A stretch of DNA of 64,000 nt from Clostridia bacterium (GTDB lineage Bacteria > Bacillota > Clostridia > Oscillospirales > Oscillospiraceae), in contig SAAS01000007.1 of the NCBI GenBank assembly GCA_009929315.1, forward strand, positions 62,001 to 126,000. Reading direction: 5' to 3'. Made by a program: the position numbers and the translations under genes. Numbering within the stretch: position 1 is the first letter of the stretch; each line of letters starts with the position of its first letter. Under the pieces are notes generated by a model. That model was not told the origin of the DNA, did no database searches, and saw nothing but the letters and a program-made list of their open reading frames with translations. Shown here one piece after another: positions 10,186 to 18,859 of this stretch.

Positions 10186-10632
10186 ATGACCATTACCGAT
10201 GTAAATAAAGCGCATCTAGATGAGATTGCGACGATTGAAAACGCCTGTTTTTCCCTGCCCTGGACGCTTGAGCAGCTTGAAGCGCAGATGAGGGCGGATA
10301 ATTGCATATTCATAGCCGCCGTTAATGACGACGGGGCGCTCATGGGCTACATCGGACTGATGTTCGTGCTTGACGAGGGCTACATCTCAAACGTCGCCGT
10401 TGCCCCGGACTATCGCAGGCGGGGCGTTGCGGACGCGCTCATAACCGAGCTGATTGAACGCACAAAAAAGCGACTCTCTTTTCTGACACTCGAGGTGCGC
10501 GAGAGCAATCTTGCCGCAATCAGGCTCTACTCAAAGCATGGCTTCGAGCAGGTCGGAAAACGCAAAAACTATTACGACAAGCCAAAGGAAGCGGCGCTTC
10601 TCATGACTTTGTTTTTTAAGAAAGAGGAATAA
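10186..10632 (+). CDS. rimI: Ribosomal-protein-alanine N-acetyltransferase RimI
   Basis: This 148-residue GNAT enzyme has the acetyl-CoA loop RRRGVA after SNVAVAPDY, the FSLPWT motif near the N-terminus that is typical of RimI, and the C-terminal NLAAIRLYSKHGFEQVGKRKNYY. The ATG at 10186 is chosen over the GTG at 10171 because GAGGGG lies at a proper distance upstream of it. It acetylates the N-terminal alanine of ribosomal protein S18 in the model organism. It sits between polA and tsaD; the rimI-tsaD neighbourhood is widely conserved. Confidence 0.9.
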   Translation: MTITDVNKAHLDEIATIENACFSLPWTLEQLEAQMRADNCIFIAAVNDDGALMGYIGLMFVLDEGYISNVAVAPDYRRRGVADALITELIERTKKRLSFLTLEVRESNLAAIRLYSKHGFEQVGKRKNYYDKPKEAALLMTLFFKKEE

Positions 10633-10637
10633 TCCCG

Positions 10638-11639
10638 ATGCTTATAATGTCCATTGAGAGCACCTGCGACGAAACCGCCGTTGCCATAACGGAAAACGGC
10701 AGGAAAGTGCTCACCGATCAAATATTTTCTCAGGCCGACCTGCACGCGGTCTACGGCGGAGTAGTTCCGGAAATCGCCTCGCGCTCGCATGTTGAGGTTA
10801 TCTCTCAGCTTTCCGAGCGCGCGCTTTCCCTTGCGGGCATAACGAAAAAGGACCTTGACGCCGTCGCAGTTTCCTACGCGCCGGGGCTTATCGGTGCTGT
10901 GCTTGTCGGCGTTAATTTCGCAAAATCCGTTGCGCTGGCGCTCGGCATACCCCTCATCCCCGTCCACCATATAAGGGGTCACATCGCGGCAAACTACATC
11001 GCTTTTCCCGAGCTTGAGCCGCCGTTTCTGTGTCTTGCGATTTCGGGCGGGAACACCATGCTCGTCGATGTTCGCGGCTATACGGACATGAAGATTGTCG
11101 GCGCGACACGCGACGACGCGGCGGGCGAATGTTTTGACAAGACTGCGCGCGTGCTGGGGCTGCCCTATCCCGGCGGAAAACATGTCGACGCCCTTTCAAA
11201 GAACGGCGACGACTCGAAATATGCTCTGCCCCGATCACATGTTGAGGGTAACCCCTACGACATGAGCTTTTCGGGACTCAAAACCGCGGTTGTCAACCTC
11301 GTCCACAACGCCGAACAAAAGGGCGAAGTGCTTGACCGCGAATCGCTCTGCGCCTCCTTTGCCCGCGCCGTGAGCGAGAGTTTGGTTCCGCGCACCATGC
11401 AGCTTTCCCGAGAGCTCGGCTACAAGAAAATCGCCGTTGCCGGCGGCGTTGCGGCAAACTCCCGTATACGCGAGGATTTTCGTCTTGCCGCCGAAAAAGA
11501 GGGCGCGCAGCTTTATATTCCCCCTCTCTCCCTTTGCGGCGACAACGCCGCGATGATAGGCTGCCAGGGCTACTACGAATATCTTGCCGGAGTAAGAGCC
11601 GGAAGCGACCTTAACGCTTACGCAAATATGGAGCTATAA
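10638..11639 (+). CDS. tsaD: tRNA N6-threonylcarbamoyladenosine transferase TsaD
   Basis: The 333-residue Kae1/Qri7-family ATPase opens with the signature SIESTCDETA and has the metal-binding HHIRGH near residue 111. Further landmarks are the nucleotide-binding ISGGNT and VAGGVAANS motifs, plus DNAAMIG near the C-terminus. TsaD transfers the threonylcarbamoyl group to A37 of ANN-decoding tRNAs, working with TsaB and TsaE, which follow directly. The spacing to rimI is 5 bases and to tsaE 3 bases, so this is one translational unit. Confidence 0.97.
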   Translation: MLIMSIESTCDETAVAITENGRKVLTDQIFSQADLHAVYGGVVPEIASRSHVEVISQLSERALSLAGITKKDLDAVAVSYAPGLIGAVLVGVNFAKSVALALGIPLIPVHHIRGHIAANYIAFPELEPPFLCLAISGGNTMLVDVRGYTDMKIVGATRDDAAGECFDKTARVLGLPYPGGKHVDALSKNGDDSKYALPRSHVEGNPYDMSFSGLKTAVVNLVHNAEQKGEVLDRESLCASFARAVSESLVPRTMQLSRELGYKKIAVAGGVAANSRIREDFRLAAEKEGAQLYIPPLSLCGDNAAMIGCQGYYEYLAGVRAGSDLNAYANMEL

Positions 11640-11642
11640 GCT

Positions 11643-12068
11643 ATGGATATGACTATGGAAATAACCACTCACAGCGTCGGTGAAACCGAGCTTGTGGGGC
11701 AGACCCTCGCGAAAACACTTAAGCCCTTTTCGATCGTCGCGCTATTCGGCGATTTGGGCGCGGGAAAAACCGCCTTTGTGCGCGGGCTTGCCAAGGGGCT
11801 TGATTCTCCCGACAGAGTTACAAGCCCGACCTTTACGATTGTTAACGAATACAGCGGCTCGCTCCCGCTTTTTCACTTCGATATGTACCGTCTCGGCAGT
11901 TCAGACGAGCTTTTTGATATCGGCTGGGAGGATTACCTTGCAAGGGGCGGTGTCTGCATTGTCGAGTGGAGCGAAAATGTCCTTGACGCTTTTGACGGCT
12001 CGGAAATCAAGGTGACTATTGAAAAGCTCTCGGATACGGACAGAAAAATTACCGTTCAAAATTCATAA
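11643..12068 (+). CDS. tsaE: t6A biosynthesis ATPase TsaE
   Basis: The 141-residue protein has a Walker A loop (FGDLGAGKTAFVRG, about residues 36-49), the TSPTFTIVNEY switch-like motif, FHFDMYRL, and the C-terminal VEWSENV element, all hallmarks of TsaE/YjeE. It is the ATPase that resets the TsaB-TsaD complex during threonylcarbamoyl-adenosine formation. It lies between its two partners in the operon. The start could be either of two nearby ATGs (11643 or 11649); the first is used here. Confidence 0.96.
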   Translation: MDMTMEITTHSVGETELVGQTLAKTLKPFSIVALFGDLGAGKTAFVRGLAKGLDSPDRVTSPTFTIVNEYSGSLPLFHFDMYRLGSSDELFDIGWEDYLARGGVCIVEWSENVLDAFDGSEIKVTIEKLSDTDRKITVQNS

Positions 12069-12079
12069 GGAGACGCCCT

Positions 12080-12778
12080 ATGCGAATACTTGGCTTTGAA
12101 TCCAGCGCAAAATCCGCCTCTGTCGCGGTCTGCGATGAAAACGGACTTGTCGCGCAATACTTTCAGAACAGCGGCTTAACCCACAGCCGTACCCTCCTGC
12201 CAATGGCGGAGGATATGCTTAAAAATCTCTCGCTCACGCTCTCTGACATTGACCTAATCGCTTGCGCACAGGGTCCCGGCTCGTTCACGGGCGTGCGAAT
12301 CGGCGTTTCCGCCGTCAAGGGGCTGGCTTGGGCGGCTGAAAAACCCGTCTGCGGTGTATCTTCACTTCTTGCGATGGCGTATAACGGCGTTGCCGCGGTG
12401 GAGGGCAGCACAATCTGCTGCGTGATGGACGCCAAACGCGGGCAGTTTTACAACGCTCTTTTCACCATCAAGGACGGAATCCCCGTTCGCTTTTGTGAGG
12501 ATAGGGCAATAAGCTGCTCCAAATTAGTGGAAGATATAGAAAATCTGAATAAATCTGTTTTTATTGTTGGAGATGGGGCGGCATTGTGTTATAATGCATT
12601 GAAAAATTTAAGCGTTAATGCTGTTCTGGCACCCGAGCCCCTTCGGTTCCAATCCGCGTGGGGTGTTTGTATGGCCGCAGAGAGCGCGCCCGCGCAGTCG
12701 GTTCACGAGCTGCTGCCGGTTTATCTTCGCCTTAGCCAAGCCGAAAGAGAGCGCCAGGAGAGAGTTTTCGGAAAATAA
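12080..12778 (+). CDS. tsaB: t6A biosynthesis scaffold protein TsaB
   Basis: The 232-residue protein is a TsaD paralogue lacking the metal site. It opens with [14 protein letters not shown], has the [10 protein letters not shown] motif, and the central [14 protein letters not shown] motif (about residues 64-77) that is diagnostic for TsaB/YeaZ. It dimerises with TsaD and does not itself transfer the group. AAGGAG at 12067-12072 precedes the start. The run polA-rimI-tsaD-tsaE-tsaB appears to be a single transcript that may continue into upp. Confidence 0.95.
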   Translation: MRILGFESSAKSASVAVCDENGLVAQYFQNSGLTHSRTLLPMAEDMLKNLSLTLSDIDLIACAQGPGSFTGVRIGVSAVKGLAWAAEKPVCGVSSLLAMAYNGVAAVEGSTICCVMDAKRGQFYNALFTIKDGIPVRFCEDRAISCSKLVEDIENLNKSVFIVGDGAALCYNALKNLSVNAVLAPEPLRFQSAWGVCMAAESAPAQSVHELLPVYLRLSQAERERQERVFGK

Positions 12779-12812
12779 ATATTATTGCAGAAACAATAAA
12801 GGGAGATATTTT

Positions 12813-13442
12813 ATGAGTAATGTTACAGTTTTTGACCATCCGCTCATCCAGCATAAGCTTTCCATCATGCGCGAGAAGGACACGAGCGTAAAAGAGTTCC
12901 GCGAGCTGGTTTCGGAAGTCGCAACCCTGATGTGCTATGAGGCAACACGTGACCTGCCCCTTGAGGAAATCGAAATCGAAACTCCTGTTGCCAAGGCAAA
13001 GTGCAGGCGCATAGCGGGCAAGAAGCTTGCTATAGTCCCGATTCTCCGCGCAGGGCTCGGAATGGTGGACGGAATGCTCACCATGATTCCCAACGCAAAG
13101 GTCGGACACATCGGACTTTACCGCGACCCCGATACTCTTCTCCCCGTCAAATATTACTGCAAAATGCCCAAGGACATTGCCGAACGCGACGTAATCATCG
13201 TTGACCCCATGCTCGCAACGGGCGGAAGCGCCGCTGCCGCAATCACCTTCCTTAAGGAATACGGCTGCAAGCACATCAAGCTCATGTCCATTATCGGCGC
13301 CCCCGAAGGTATTAAAAAGGTGCAGGACGAGCACCCCGATGTTGACATCTTTGTCGCCGCTAAGGACTCCCATCTCAACGAGCACGGCTATATTGTCCCC
13401 GGTCTTGGCGACGCGGGTGACAGAATTTTCGGCACAAAATAA
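12813..13442 (+). CDS. upp: Uracil phosphoribosyltransferase
   Basis: The 209-residue enzyme starts at the ATG at 12813, preceded by AAAGGGAG; the frame is open upstream within tsaB, but that is overlap. It has the PRPP-binding motif [13 protein letters not shown] (about residues 128-140) and the uracil-binding C-terminus [16 protein letters not shown]. It salvages uracil to UMP. Its short distance from tsaB suggests read-through transcription. Confidence 0.97.
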   Translation: MSNVTVFDHPLIQHKLSIMREKDTSVKEFRELVSEVATLMCYEATRDLPLEEIEIETPVAKAKCRRIAGKKLAIVPILRAGLGMVDGMLTMIPNAKVGHIGLYRDPDTLLPVKYYCKMPKDIAERDVIIVDPMLATGGSAAAAITFLKEYGCKHIKLMSIIGAPEGIKKVQDEHPDVDIFVAAKDSHLNEHGYIVPGLGDAGDRIFGTK

Positions 13443-13460
13443 TTTTAACAAACATATCAA

Positions 13461-13485
13461 GGCGCCGCCGTGTACCGGCGGCGCC
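13461..13485 (+). terminator. GC-rich hairpin after upp
   Basis: A perfect 10-bp stem (13461-13470 with 13476-13485) closes a 5-base loop. No T-run follows, so it is either a weak or factor-assisted terminator, or a processing or stability element between upp and the next gene, whose ribosome binding site starts only 10 bases further on. Confidence 0.5.
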
Positions 13486-13506
13486 TATCATATCGGAGGA
13501 AACAAT

Positions 13507-14634
13507 ATGAAAGAACTAAGCGGCGAGCTCAATATGCAGAAAGTGAAGGAGTGGCGCGCCTCGGGCAAAAAGGCTCTCGGCATTGTCTGCTGCCACGCAC
13601 CCTTTGAAATACTCCACGCGGCGGGCGTTCTCCCCGTGCGTCTTCGTTCAACCGGCTGCGGAAACTGCTCTGAGGGCGCCGCCTGTGTCGGCGACGACAG
13701 CTGCGGATTTTTAACTTCGATTCTCCAGTATCTCATCGACGGCACCTACGAGCTTGACGGTCTTGTCACCTCAAACGGCTGCGGCGTGTCCTCAAGCGTC
13801 ATCGCCAACTGGAAAATTGTCACGGAGAAAAACAGCAAGCCCCAGTTTCTTTACGAGGTCATAGCCCCCAGAATGGCGAACAGCGCCTCCACCAAATACC
13901 TTGCCAGCGAGCTTGACGAGCTTCGTGAGGAGCTGGAGAAGCTGACGGGCACGCAAATAACGGAAGAAAAGCTCAAGCACAGCGTCGACACCTACAACGA
14001 GGCAAGGCGGCTCGTAAAGAGCATTTACGATTTGCACAAGGCGGAGTTTCCCGTCATAAGCGGCGCGGAAACGCTGAAAATTACGCTTGCGGCAACCCAA
14101 ATGCCGATTGAGGAATACATAGAGTTTTTGAAGGAAACTCTTACGGATCTTGAAACGCGGGAGCCGCTGAAGAACTTCACGGCGCGCATTATGCTTGCGG
14201 GCAGCGCTCTTGACGACCCCGAATACGTCAAGGCCATCGAGGACTGCGGACTTCTTGTCGTGGCGGACCTCAACAGCTTCGGACTTCGCTTTCTCCATGA
14301 CGAGCTGCCTTACGATGAAAGCGATATCGCGGGCTCGATAGCCAAATATTACCTCACGCGCTCCTCCTGCCCGCGCATGATTGACGACAGCGACGTCATC
14401 CACGAGTACATCCTTGCCGCCGCCGAGGAATATAAGGTTGACGGCGTGATAATCGTCCGTATGCAGCACTGCGGCAAGTGGGATGTTGAAACCTATATTC
14501 TCGAGGATTTGTTTAAGCAGCAGGATATCCCCAGCGTTTCTCTCGAGCGTCAGGTTATTCTGAGTCAGAAGGGCCAGCTTCAGCTCCGTGTTGAAGCGTT
14601 CCGCGAACTGCTGGAGAGCAGAAAAGACGATTAA
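13507..14634 (+). CDS. 2-hydroxyacyl-CoA dehydratase / benzoyl-CoA reductase family protein (HgdB/YjiM type)
   Basis: The start is the ATG at 13507, with GGAGGA at 13495-13500, giving 375 residues; the longer open frame overlaps upp. The sequence has the family pattern: an N-terminal GIVCCHAPFEILHAAGVLPVRL motif, cysteines in the CGNCSEGAACVGDDSCGF region, the SNGCG motif, and a late RMQHCGKWD cysteine. Relatives bind one [4Fe-4S] cluster per subunit and dehydrate 2-hydroxyacyl-CoA using an ATP-driven activator. No second subunit and no activase (HgdC-like) is nearby, so it looks like the stand-alone YjiM-like branch of unknown substrate. Confidence 0.85.
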   Translation: MKELSGELNMQKVKEWRASGKKALGIVCCHAPFEILHAAGVLPVRLRSTGCGNCSEGAACVGDDSCGFLTSILQYLIDGTYELDGLVTSNGCGVSSSVIANWKIVTEKNSKPQFLYEVIAPRMANSASTKYLASELDELREELEKLTGTQITEEKLKHSVDTYNEARRLVKSIYDLHKAEFPVISGAETLKITLAATQMPIEEYIEFLKETLTDLETREPLKNFTARIMLAGSALDDPEYVKAIEDCGLLVVADLNSFGLRFLHDELPYDESDIAGSIAKYYLTRSSCPRMIDDSDVIHEYILAAAEEYKVDGVIIVRMQHCGKWDVETYILEDLFKQQDIPSVSLERQVILSQKGQLQLRVEAFRELLESRKDD

Positions 14635-14652
14635 AACATTGATTGCATAGTA

Positions 14653-14690
14653 AAAGCGAGCGGAGAAACCTCCGCTCGCTTTGCTTGTTA
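14653..14690 (+). terminator. Rho-independent terminator
   Basis: A perfect 13-bp stem (14653-14665 with 14670-14682) with loop AAAC is followed by a T-rich tail. It closes the dehydratase transcript and separates it from the convergent gene at 14701. Confidence 0.85.
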
Positions 14691-14700
14691 AATATAGAAA

Positions 14701-15150
14701 TTATCTATTAATGTATACTTCCTCACTGCCAATATATTCATCGGCAACTCTCCACTTCATTTCCCCAGCTTTAATCCAAGTATTACCTTCGTTTAGAGCT
14801 TCTCCAATATTTTCAGCCTTTACCCAATCGTCATCAACCCAAATCACACCATCCTCATTTACGGCAATACAGGCTCCTAAAATAATACCATTAAATTGCT
14901 CGTCTTGAGGCGCTAGGTTCATTCTGATTAGCCTTGAAAACACAACCTCTATTGCGCTTGGATTCCTATATTGGTGTTGAAAGATAACATATAAATCACG
15001 CAGAGAATTAAACGGATACATACTCAGTTCTTCGTTCACATACTCCCCGCTGATGTACTTCATTTCCTTTATACAGCCGTCATGAAAACCGCCAAACAGC
15101 TCCATCAAAGCATCTGCATCTTTTTGAGATTTAACTTTATTCCACATCAA
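14701..15150 (-). CDS. Hypothetical protein
   Basis: I do not recognise this 149-residue soluble, acidic protein. It has no signal peptide or membrane span. It begins with a helical segment containing LMELFGGFHDGCIKEM, then alternating strands, and ends with WRVADEYIGSEEVYINR. The FHDGCI-type start resembles small proteins found in polymorphic-toxin immunity clusters, but no toxin gene is next to it, so that link is only a suggestion. Its base composition is more AT-rich than the flanking housekeeping genes, which hints at later acquisition. Confidence 0.7.
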   Translation of the reverse strand: MMWNKVKSQKDADALMELFGGFHDGCIKEMKYISGEYVNEELSMYPFNSLRDLYVIFQHQYRNPSAIEVVFSRLIRMNLAPQDEQFNGIILGACIAVNEDGVIWVDDDWVKAENIGEALNEGNTWIKAGEMKWRVADEYIGSEEVYINR

Positions 15151-15174
15151 AAAGCACCACCCGTACTAGTAATG

Positions 15175-15669
15175 TTACAACCTCCACCAGACGCTTTCGC
15201 CGCGCCTTGTTTCAGCAAAGCCGCAGCGCTTGAGAATGTTCTGGGACGGGGCGTTATCCAAATCCGTTTCCGCGATAACATGCGAAACCTTGCTCTGTGC
15301 CTTCGCCCAGGCGCACATTGCCGCGACCGCTTCGGTCATGTAGCCGTTATGCTCAAACTCCCGACCGAGCCCGTAGCCGATTTCGACCTCGCCGTTTTCA
15401 TTCGGTCCCGCCTTGAAATCGGCGGAGCCGACAACAACTCTGTCGCTTTTGCGAATTAAAAACCAGAAGCTATGCCACCAGTATTCGGACGGGTTTTCCT
15501 CGGTCAGAACGGTTTGTCCCTCGACGATTTTGCGGAAAAAGCCCTCAATCGCTTCGGCCTTATACGAGCATTTCAGCTCCCGTTCGAGTGCCGGAATATC
15601 GTTCAGCCACAGGCGCATTTGCGCGGCATTGAGCGCATGAAGCTCCAGTCTTTCGGTTTCTGCAATCAT
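15175..15669 (-). CDS. GNAT family N-acetyltransferase (RimJ/RimL type)
   Basis: The 164-residue protein has the RimJ/RimL architecture: an N-terminal TERLELHAL strand, a central VVGSADFKAGPNENGEVEIGYGL segment, and a C-terminal NAPSQNILKRCGF motif that packs on acetyl-CoA. The usual Q/RxxGxG/A loop is relaxed to REFEHNGYMTEA. Such enzymes acetylate N-termini or small amines; the substrate is not evident. It ends 3 bases after the start region of the upstream minus-strand rhomboid-like gene, so the two are co-transcribed. Confidence 0.85.
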   Translation of the reverse strand: MIAETERLELHALNAAQMRLWLNDIPALERELKCSYKAEAIEGFFRKIVEGQTVLTEENPSEYWWHSFWFLIRKSDRVVVGSADFKAGPNENGEVEIGYGLGREFEHNGYMTEAVAAMCAWAKAQSKVSHVIAETDLDNAPSQNILKRCGFAETRRGESVWWRL

Positions 15670-15671
15670 TG

Positions 15672-16523
15672 TTACTCCTTGAAATGGACATGGCTGTTGA
15701 TATGGTCAATGCAGAAGCAGTGGTAGCCGCCGCACTTTGAGCAAAAACGGAACTCCATGTTCGGATCGCTCACATCGGTTCTGCCGCAGACCTCGCATTT
15801 GCGAGTGTAGGGCTTTTTAGCCTGCTCCTGATTATACTTTTTAGCCGCTTTCTTAAAGTCAATGGTCTTCTTTTTCTGCTCGAAACGCGCGGGGCGGATA
15901 AAATCGAAAAGCCAGCCGCCGCAGAAAAGAAGATAGTTCAGTATCGCGACTATCGGCAAAAGGTTTGCTGGGAACGAAGTGGTTATCACCGCGTATAGGA
16001 AAAGCGCCGCGTCAAAATAGGCAAGCCACTTAATTTTTACGGGGATAATGAAAAACAGAAGTACCCTCGTTTCGGGAAATAGGGTTGCAAAGGCAAAGAA
16101 CATCGAAAGGTTGATATAAAGGGTGGTGACGGTGACATCCTTTCCCGATAAAAGCCATGCGACGATTCCGAAAAGGATGTTGAAGAGCATTCCGCAAAGA
16201 TAGTAAATCGTAAACTTACCCTTGCCCCAATATTGTTCAAGCGTGCTCCCGATGAAATAATAGAAATACAGCGTGATGAAAAACAGGAGTCCTGAACCTC
16301 CGCTCGGCACCAAAATGAAAGTTAAAAGACGCCAAACCTGCCCCTGGGTAAAAATCGCCTCCGCGCTGAACATAAGAAGCGAACGCAGCGTGTTTGTTGT
16401 GTCCATCATTCCGAAAAGCCAGACGACGGCGTTTCCGATTATGATGTACAGTATCAAATTTTTAATTCCGAAGCTCGGGTGCAAAGCACAATAACGGTCA
16501 ATACGCCGCATGATACTTTTCAT
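15672..16523 (-). CDS. Rhomboid-like membrane protein with C-terminal zinc ribbon, probably non-proteolytic
   Basis: The 283-residue protein has about six membrane spans (residues 20-205) in a rhomboid arrangement, including the WRLLTFILVP segment equivalent to the L1/TM2 region. The serine-protease signature GxSG is not present where expected; the segment reads TLYINLSMFFAF, and no catalytic histidine is seen in the last span. After a basic linker, four cysteines in CEVCGR and CSKCGG form a likely zinc ribbon, followed by a His-rich tail. It is therefore probably a derlin-like or scaffold pseudoprotease. GGAGGG at 16535-16540 supports the ATG at 16523. It is divergent from metK. Confidence 0.75.
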   Translation of the reverse strand: MKSIMRRIDRYCALHPSFGIKNLILYIIIGNAVVWLFGMMDTTNTLRSLLMFSAEAIFTQGQVWRLLTFILVPSGGSGLLFFITLYFYYFIGSTLEQYWGKGKFTIYYLCGMLFNILFGIVAWLLSGKDVTVTTLYINLSMFFAFATLFPETRVLLFFIIPVKIKWLAYFDAALFLYAVITTSFPANLLPIVAILNYLLFCGGWLFDFIRPARFEQKKKTIDFKKAAKKYNQEQAKKPYTRKCEVCGRTDVSDPNMEFRFCSKCGGYHCFCIDHINSHVHFKE

Positions 16524-16787
16524 ATATTGAATCCCTCCGAATGGAATATGTGTTGCAGTCAGTTATATGATGATACCCTTTTTTGCTCATAGTGTCTATG
16601 TAATTTTTGTAAATTCGGTGTTTTTGCCTCAAAAAACGATATGACTTTAAATATTTCACTTTAAGTCACGCAACATTTGTGCTATTATATGTTAGCGTAT
16701 TATGCGGAAATAGATAATTTGCGCAGTTCTTACAGTTAATTTATACACCCTAAACTTCACATATACAGAAATAAAGGAGTCTTCAAC

Positions 16788-17984
16788 ATGCAAAGCAAGA
16801 TTACAAACAGAGTTTTCACCTCGGAATCGGTTACCGAGGGTCATCCGGATAAAATGTGCGACCAAATTTCCGACGCGGTTCTGGACACGATTCTTGAAAA
16901 GGACAAAAAAGCCCGCGTGGCCTGCGAATGTATCGCAACAACCGGAATGGTCGTCGTTTTCGGCGAGATAACAACCGACTGCTATGTCGATATTCCTGCC
17001 ATTGTGCGCAAAACCGTTGACGAAATCGGCTACAACAACCCCGAATACGGCTTCGACAGCAAAACCTGCGCCGTTTTAACCTCTATCGACGAGCAGAGCG
17101 CGGATATCGCTCTCGGCGTTGACAAGGCTCTGGAATCCAAGCAGGGCGAGCACGATTACGACGGGGACACGGGCGCGGGCGACCAGGGCATGATGTTCGG
17201 CTTTGCCTGCGACGAAACTCACGAGCTTATGCCGGCTCCGATTTCCCTTTCGCACAAGCTTGCCCGCCGTCTGGCGGAGGTTCGTAAAAGCGGCGAGCTT
17301 AGCTGGCTTCGTCCCGACGGCAAAACACAGGTTACGGTTCAGTACAGTCCCGACGGCTGCGTTGAGCGTATTCCCGCGATTGTCGTTTCCACCCAGCACA
17401 GCGAGAGCATAAGCACAAAGGATTTGCGCGAGGCGATAATGGAATGCGTTATTAAGCCCGTTATTCCCGAGCGCCTCATCGACAAAGACACCAAGTTTTT
17501 CGTCAATCCCACCGGCCGCTTTGTCATCGGCGGACCTGTCGGCGATTCGGGACTTACGGGACGTAAGATAATCGTTGATACCTACGGCGGCTACGCCTGC
17601 CACGGCGGCGGCTGTTTTTCGGGAAAGGACCCCACAAAGGTCGACAGGAGCGCTGCCTACATGGCTCGCTACGCGGCAAAGAACATTGTCGCGGCGGGAC
17701 TTGCCAAGCGCTGCCAGATTGAGATTGCCTACGCCATCGGCGTTGCCAGTCCCGTTTCCGTGGTAGTCGACACTCAGGGCACGGGCAAAATTTCGGACGA
17801 GCGTCTTGCCGAAATCGTAACCGAATGCTTCGACCTGCGTCCGGCGAAGATTATCCAGAAGCTTGACCTGCTCCGCCCGATTTATCGTCAGACCGCGGCT
17901 TACGGTCACTTCGGAAGAGGCGATATCGACCTTCCCTGGGAGCACACCGACATGGCCGAGGAGCTTCGTGACCGCGCAAAATAG
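16788..17984 (+). CDS. metK: S-adenosylmethionine synthetase
   Basis: The 398-residue enzyme has the diagnostic motifs [17 protein letters not shown] near the N-terminus, [12 protein letters not shown] (about residues 122-133), the P-loop-like [21 protein letters not shown], and [19 protein letters not shown]. It makes S-adenosylmethionine from methionine and ATP. AAGGAG precedes the ATG. The 264-base upstream region was searched by eye for a SAM riboswitch and none was recognised. The product supplies the methyl donor for the methyltransferase encoded immediately downstream. Confidence 0.98.
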   Translation: MQSKITNRVFTSESVTEGHPDKMCDQISDAVLDTILEKDKKARVACECIATTGMVVVFGEITTDCYVDIPAIVRKTVDEIGYNNPEYGFDSKTCAVLTSIDEQSADIALGVDKALESKQGEHDYDGDTGAGDQGMMFGFACDETHELMPAPISLSHKLARRLAEVRKSGELSWLRPDGKTQVTVQYSPDGCVERIPAIVVSTQHSESISTKDLREAIMECVIKPVIPERLIDKDTKFFVNPTGRFVIGGPVGDSGLTGRKIIVDTYGGYACHGGGCFSGKDPTKVDRSAAYMARYAAKNIVAAGLAKRCQIEIAYAIGVASPVSVVVDTQGTGKISDERLAEIVTECFDLRPAKIIQKLDLLRPIYRQTAAYGHFGRGDIDLPWEHTDMAEELRDRAK

Positions 17985-18024
17985 CTTTTATCCCCACGCA
18001 CAATAATTGATTTGGAGTATAGGC

Positions 18025-18777
18025 ATGGATTTTGAAAACGACCGCGAGGACATAATCGAGGGGCGAAACGCCGTTATCGAGGCACTTCGCGCCGGACGAG
18101 TCATAGATAAAATTTTCATACAAAAGGGCGACACAGATAAAACCCTCGGTCACATCGCCTCAAAGGCAAGGGATGCGGGCGTTGTCGTTGTCGACGCGGA
18201 CAAGCGCAAGCTTGACGGCATGAGTCAGACCCACGCTCATCAGGGCGTTATCGCCCTTGCCGCTCTGCGCGAATACTGCTCGGTTGCGGACATTCTGGCA
18301 ATCGCGCAGGAGAGAGACGAGCCACCCTTCGTGGTCGTCTGCGATGAGATTAGCGACCCGCAGAATCTGGGCGCAATCATCAGAACGGCGGAAGCCGCGG
18401 GAGTTCACGGCATAATTATCCCAAAACGCCGCAGCGCGGGGCTTACCTCCATTGTTGATAAAACAAGCGCTGGCGCCGCCGAGCACATGGCGGTTGCCAG
18501 AGTTGCAAATCTTTCCGCCGCCATCAAAGAGCTTCAGGAGGGCGGGGTTTGGGTTTACGGCACGGCCGCAGAGGGTTCAACCCAGCTTTGGCAAACTGAT
18601 TTGAAGGGTCCCATAGCACTCGTCATCGGCTCCGAGGGTGACGGAATCAGCAGGTTATTAAGAGAAAACTGTGATTTTCTCGTCAGCATTCCCATGCACG
18701 GCAAGGTTTCCTCTTTAAACGCTTCCGCCGCCGCCGCGATTATGATCTATGAGATACTCCGTCAACGCAAAGTATAA
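18025..18777 (+). CDS. rlmB: SPOUT rRNA 2'-O-ribose methyltransferase, RlmB/TrmH type
   Basis: The 250-residue protein starts at the ATG at 18025, with GGAG 7 bases upstream. The N-terminal substrate-binding domain contains IIEGRNAVIEALRAG. The SPOUT catalytic domain shows motif 1 DPQNLGAIIRTAEAAG, motif 2 VIGSEGDGIS and motif 3 IPMHGKVSSLNASAAAAI, which form the trefoil knot holding S-adenosylmethionine. The RlmB branch methylates G2251 of 23S rRNA; the exact target cannot be fixed from sequence alone. Confidence 0.92.
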   Translation: MDFENDREDIIEGRNAVIEALRAGRVIDKIFIQKGDTDKTLGHIASKARDAGVVVVDADKRKLDGMSQTHAHQGVIALAALREYCSVADILAIAQERDEPPFVVVCDEISDPQNLGAIIRTAEAAGVHGIIIPKRRSAGLTSIVDKTSAGAAEHMAVARVANLSAAIKELQEGGVWVYGTAAEGSTQLWQTDLKGPIALVIGSEGDGISRLLRENCDFLVSIPMHGKVSSLNASAAAAIMIYEILRQRKV

Positions 18778-18859
18778 GCTGCGGTCTTGCCGCCAATAAT
18801 CTGATTTCGGCTCCGAGCGTGCATTTGTTCGAAGCGGAAATCACCTATCAGGGTGCGAT

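Noticed and set aside
13201..13506. Longer N-terminus for the dehydratase-family protein
   Set aside because: The region overlaps upp in another frame, and the ATG at 13507 has a strong GGAGGA ribosome binding site.
14701..15150. Immunity protein of a polymorphic toxin system
   Set aside because: The resemblance is only general, and no toxin or secretion gene is adjacent, so the protein is left as hypothetical.
16524..16787. Possible SAM riboswitch upstream of metK
   Set aside because: No S-box, SAM-II-type or SMK-type core sequence was recognised, and no clear terminator/antiterminator pair precedes the start codon. Only ordinary promoter-like AT-rich sequence is visible.
17076..17945. Long minus-strand frame opposite metK
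   Set aside because: It is the mirror frame of a highly conserved gene, with no ribosome binding site and no recognisable motif. Similar mirror frames opposite uvrB, parC, parE and other genes were dropped for the same reason.
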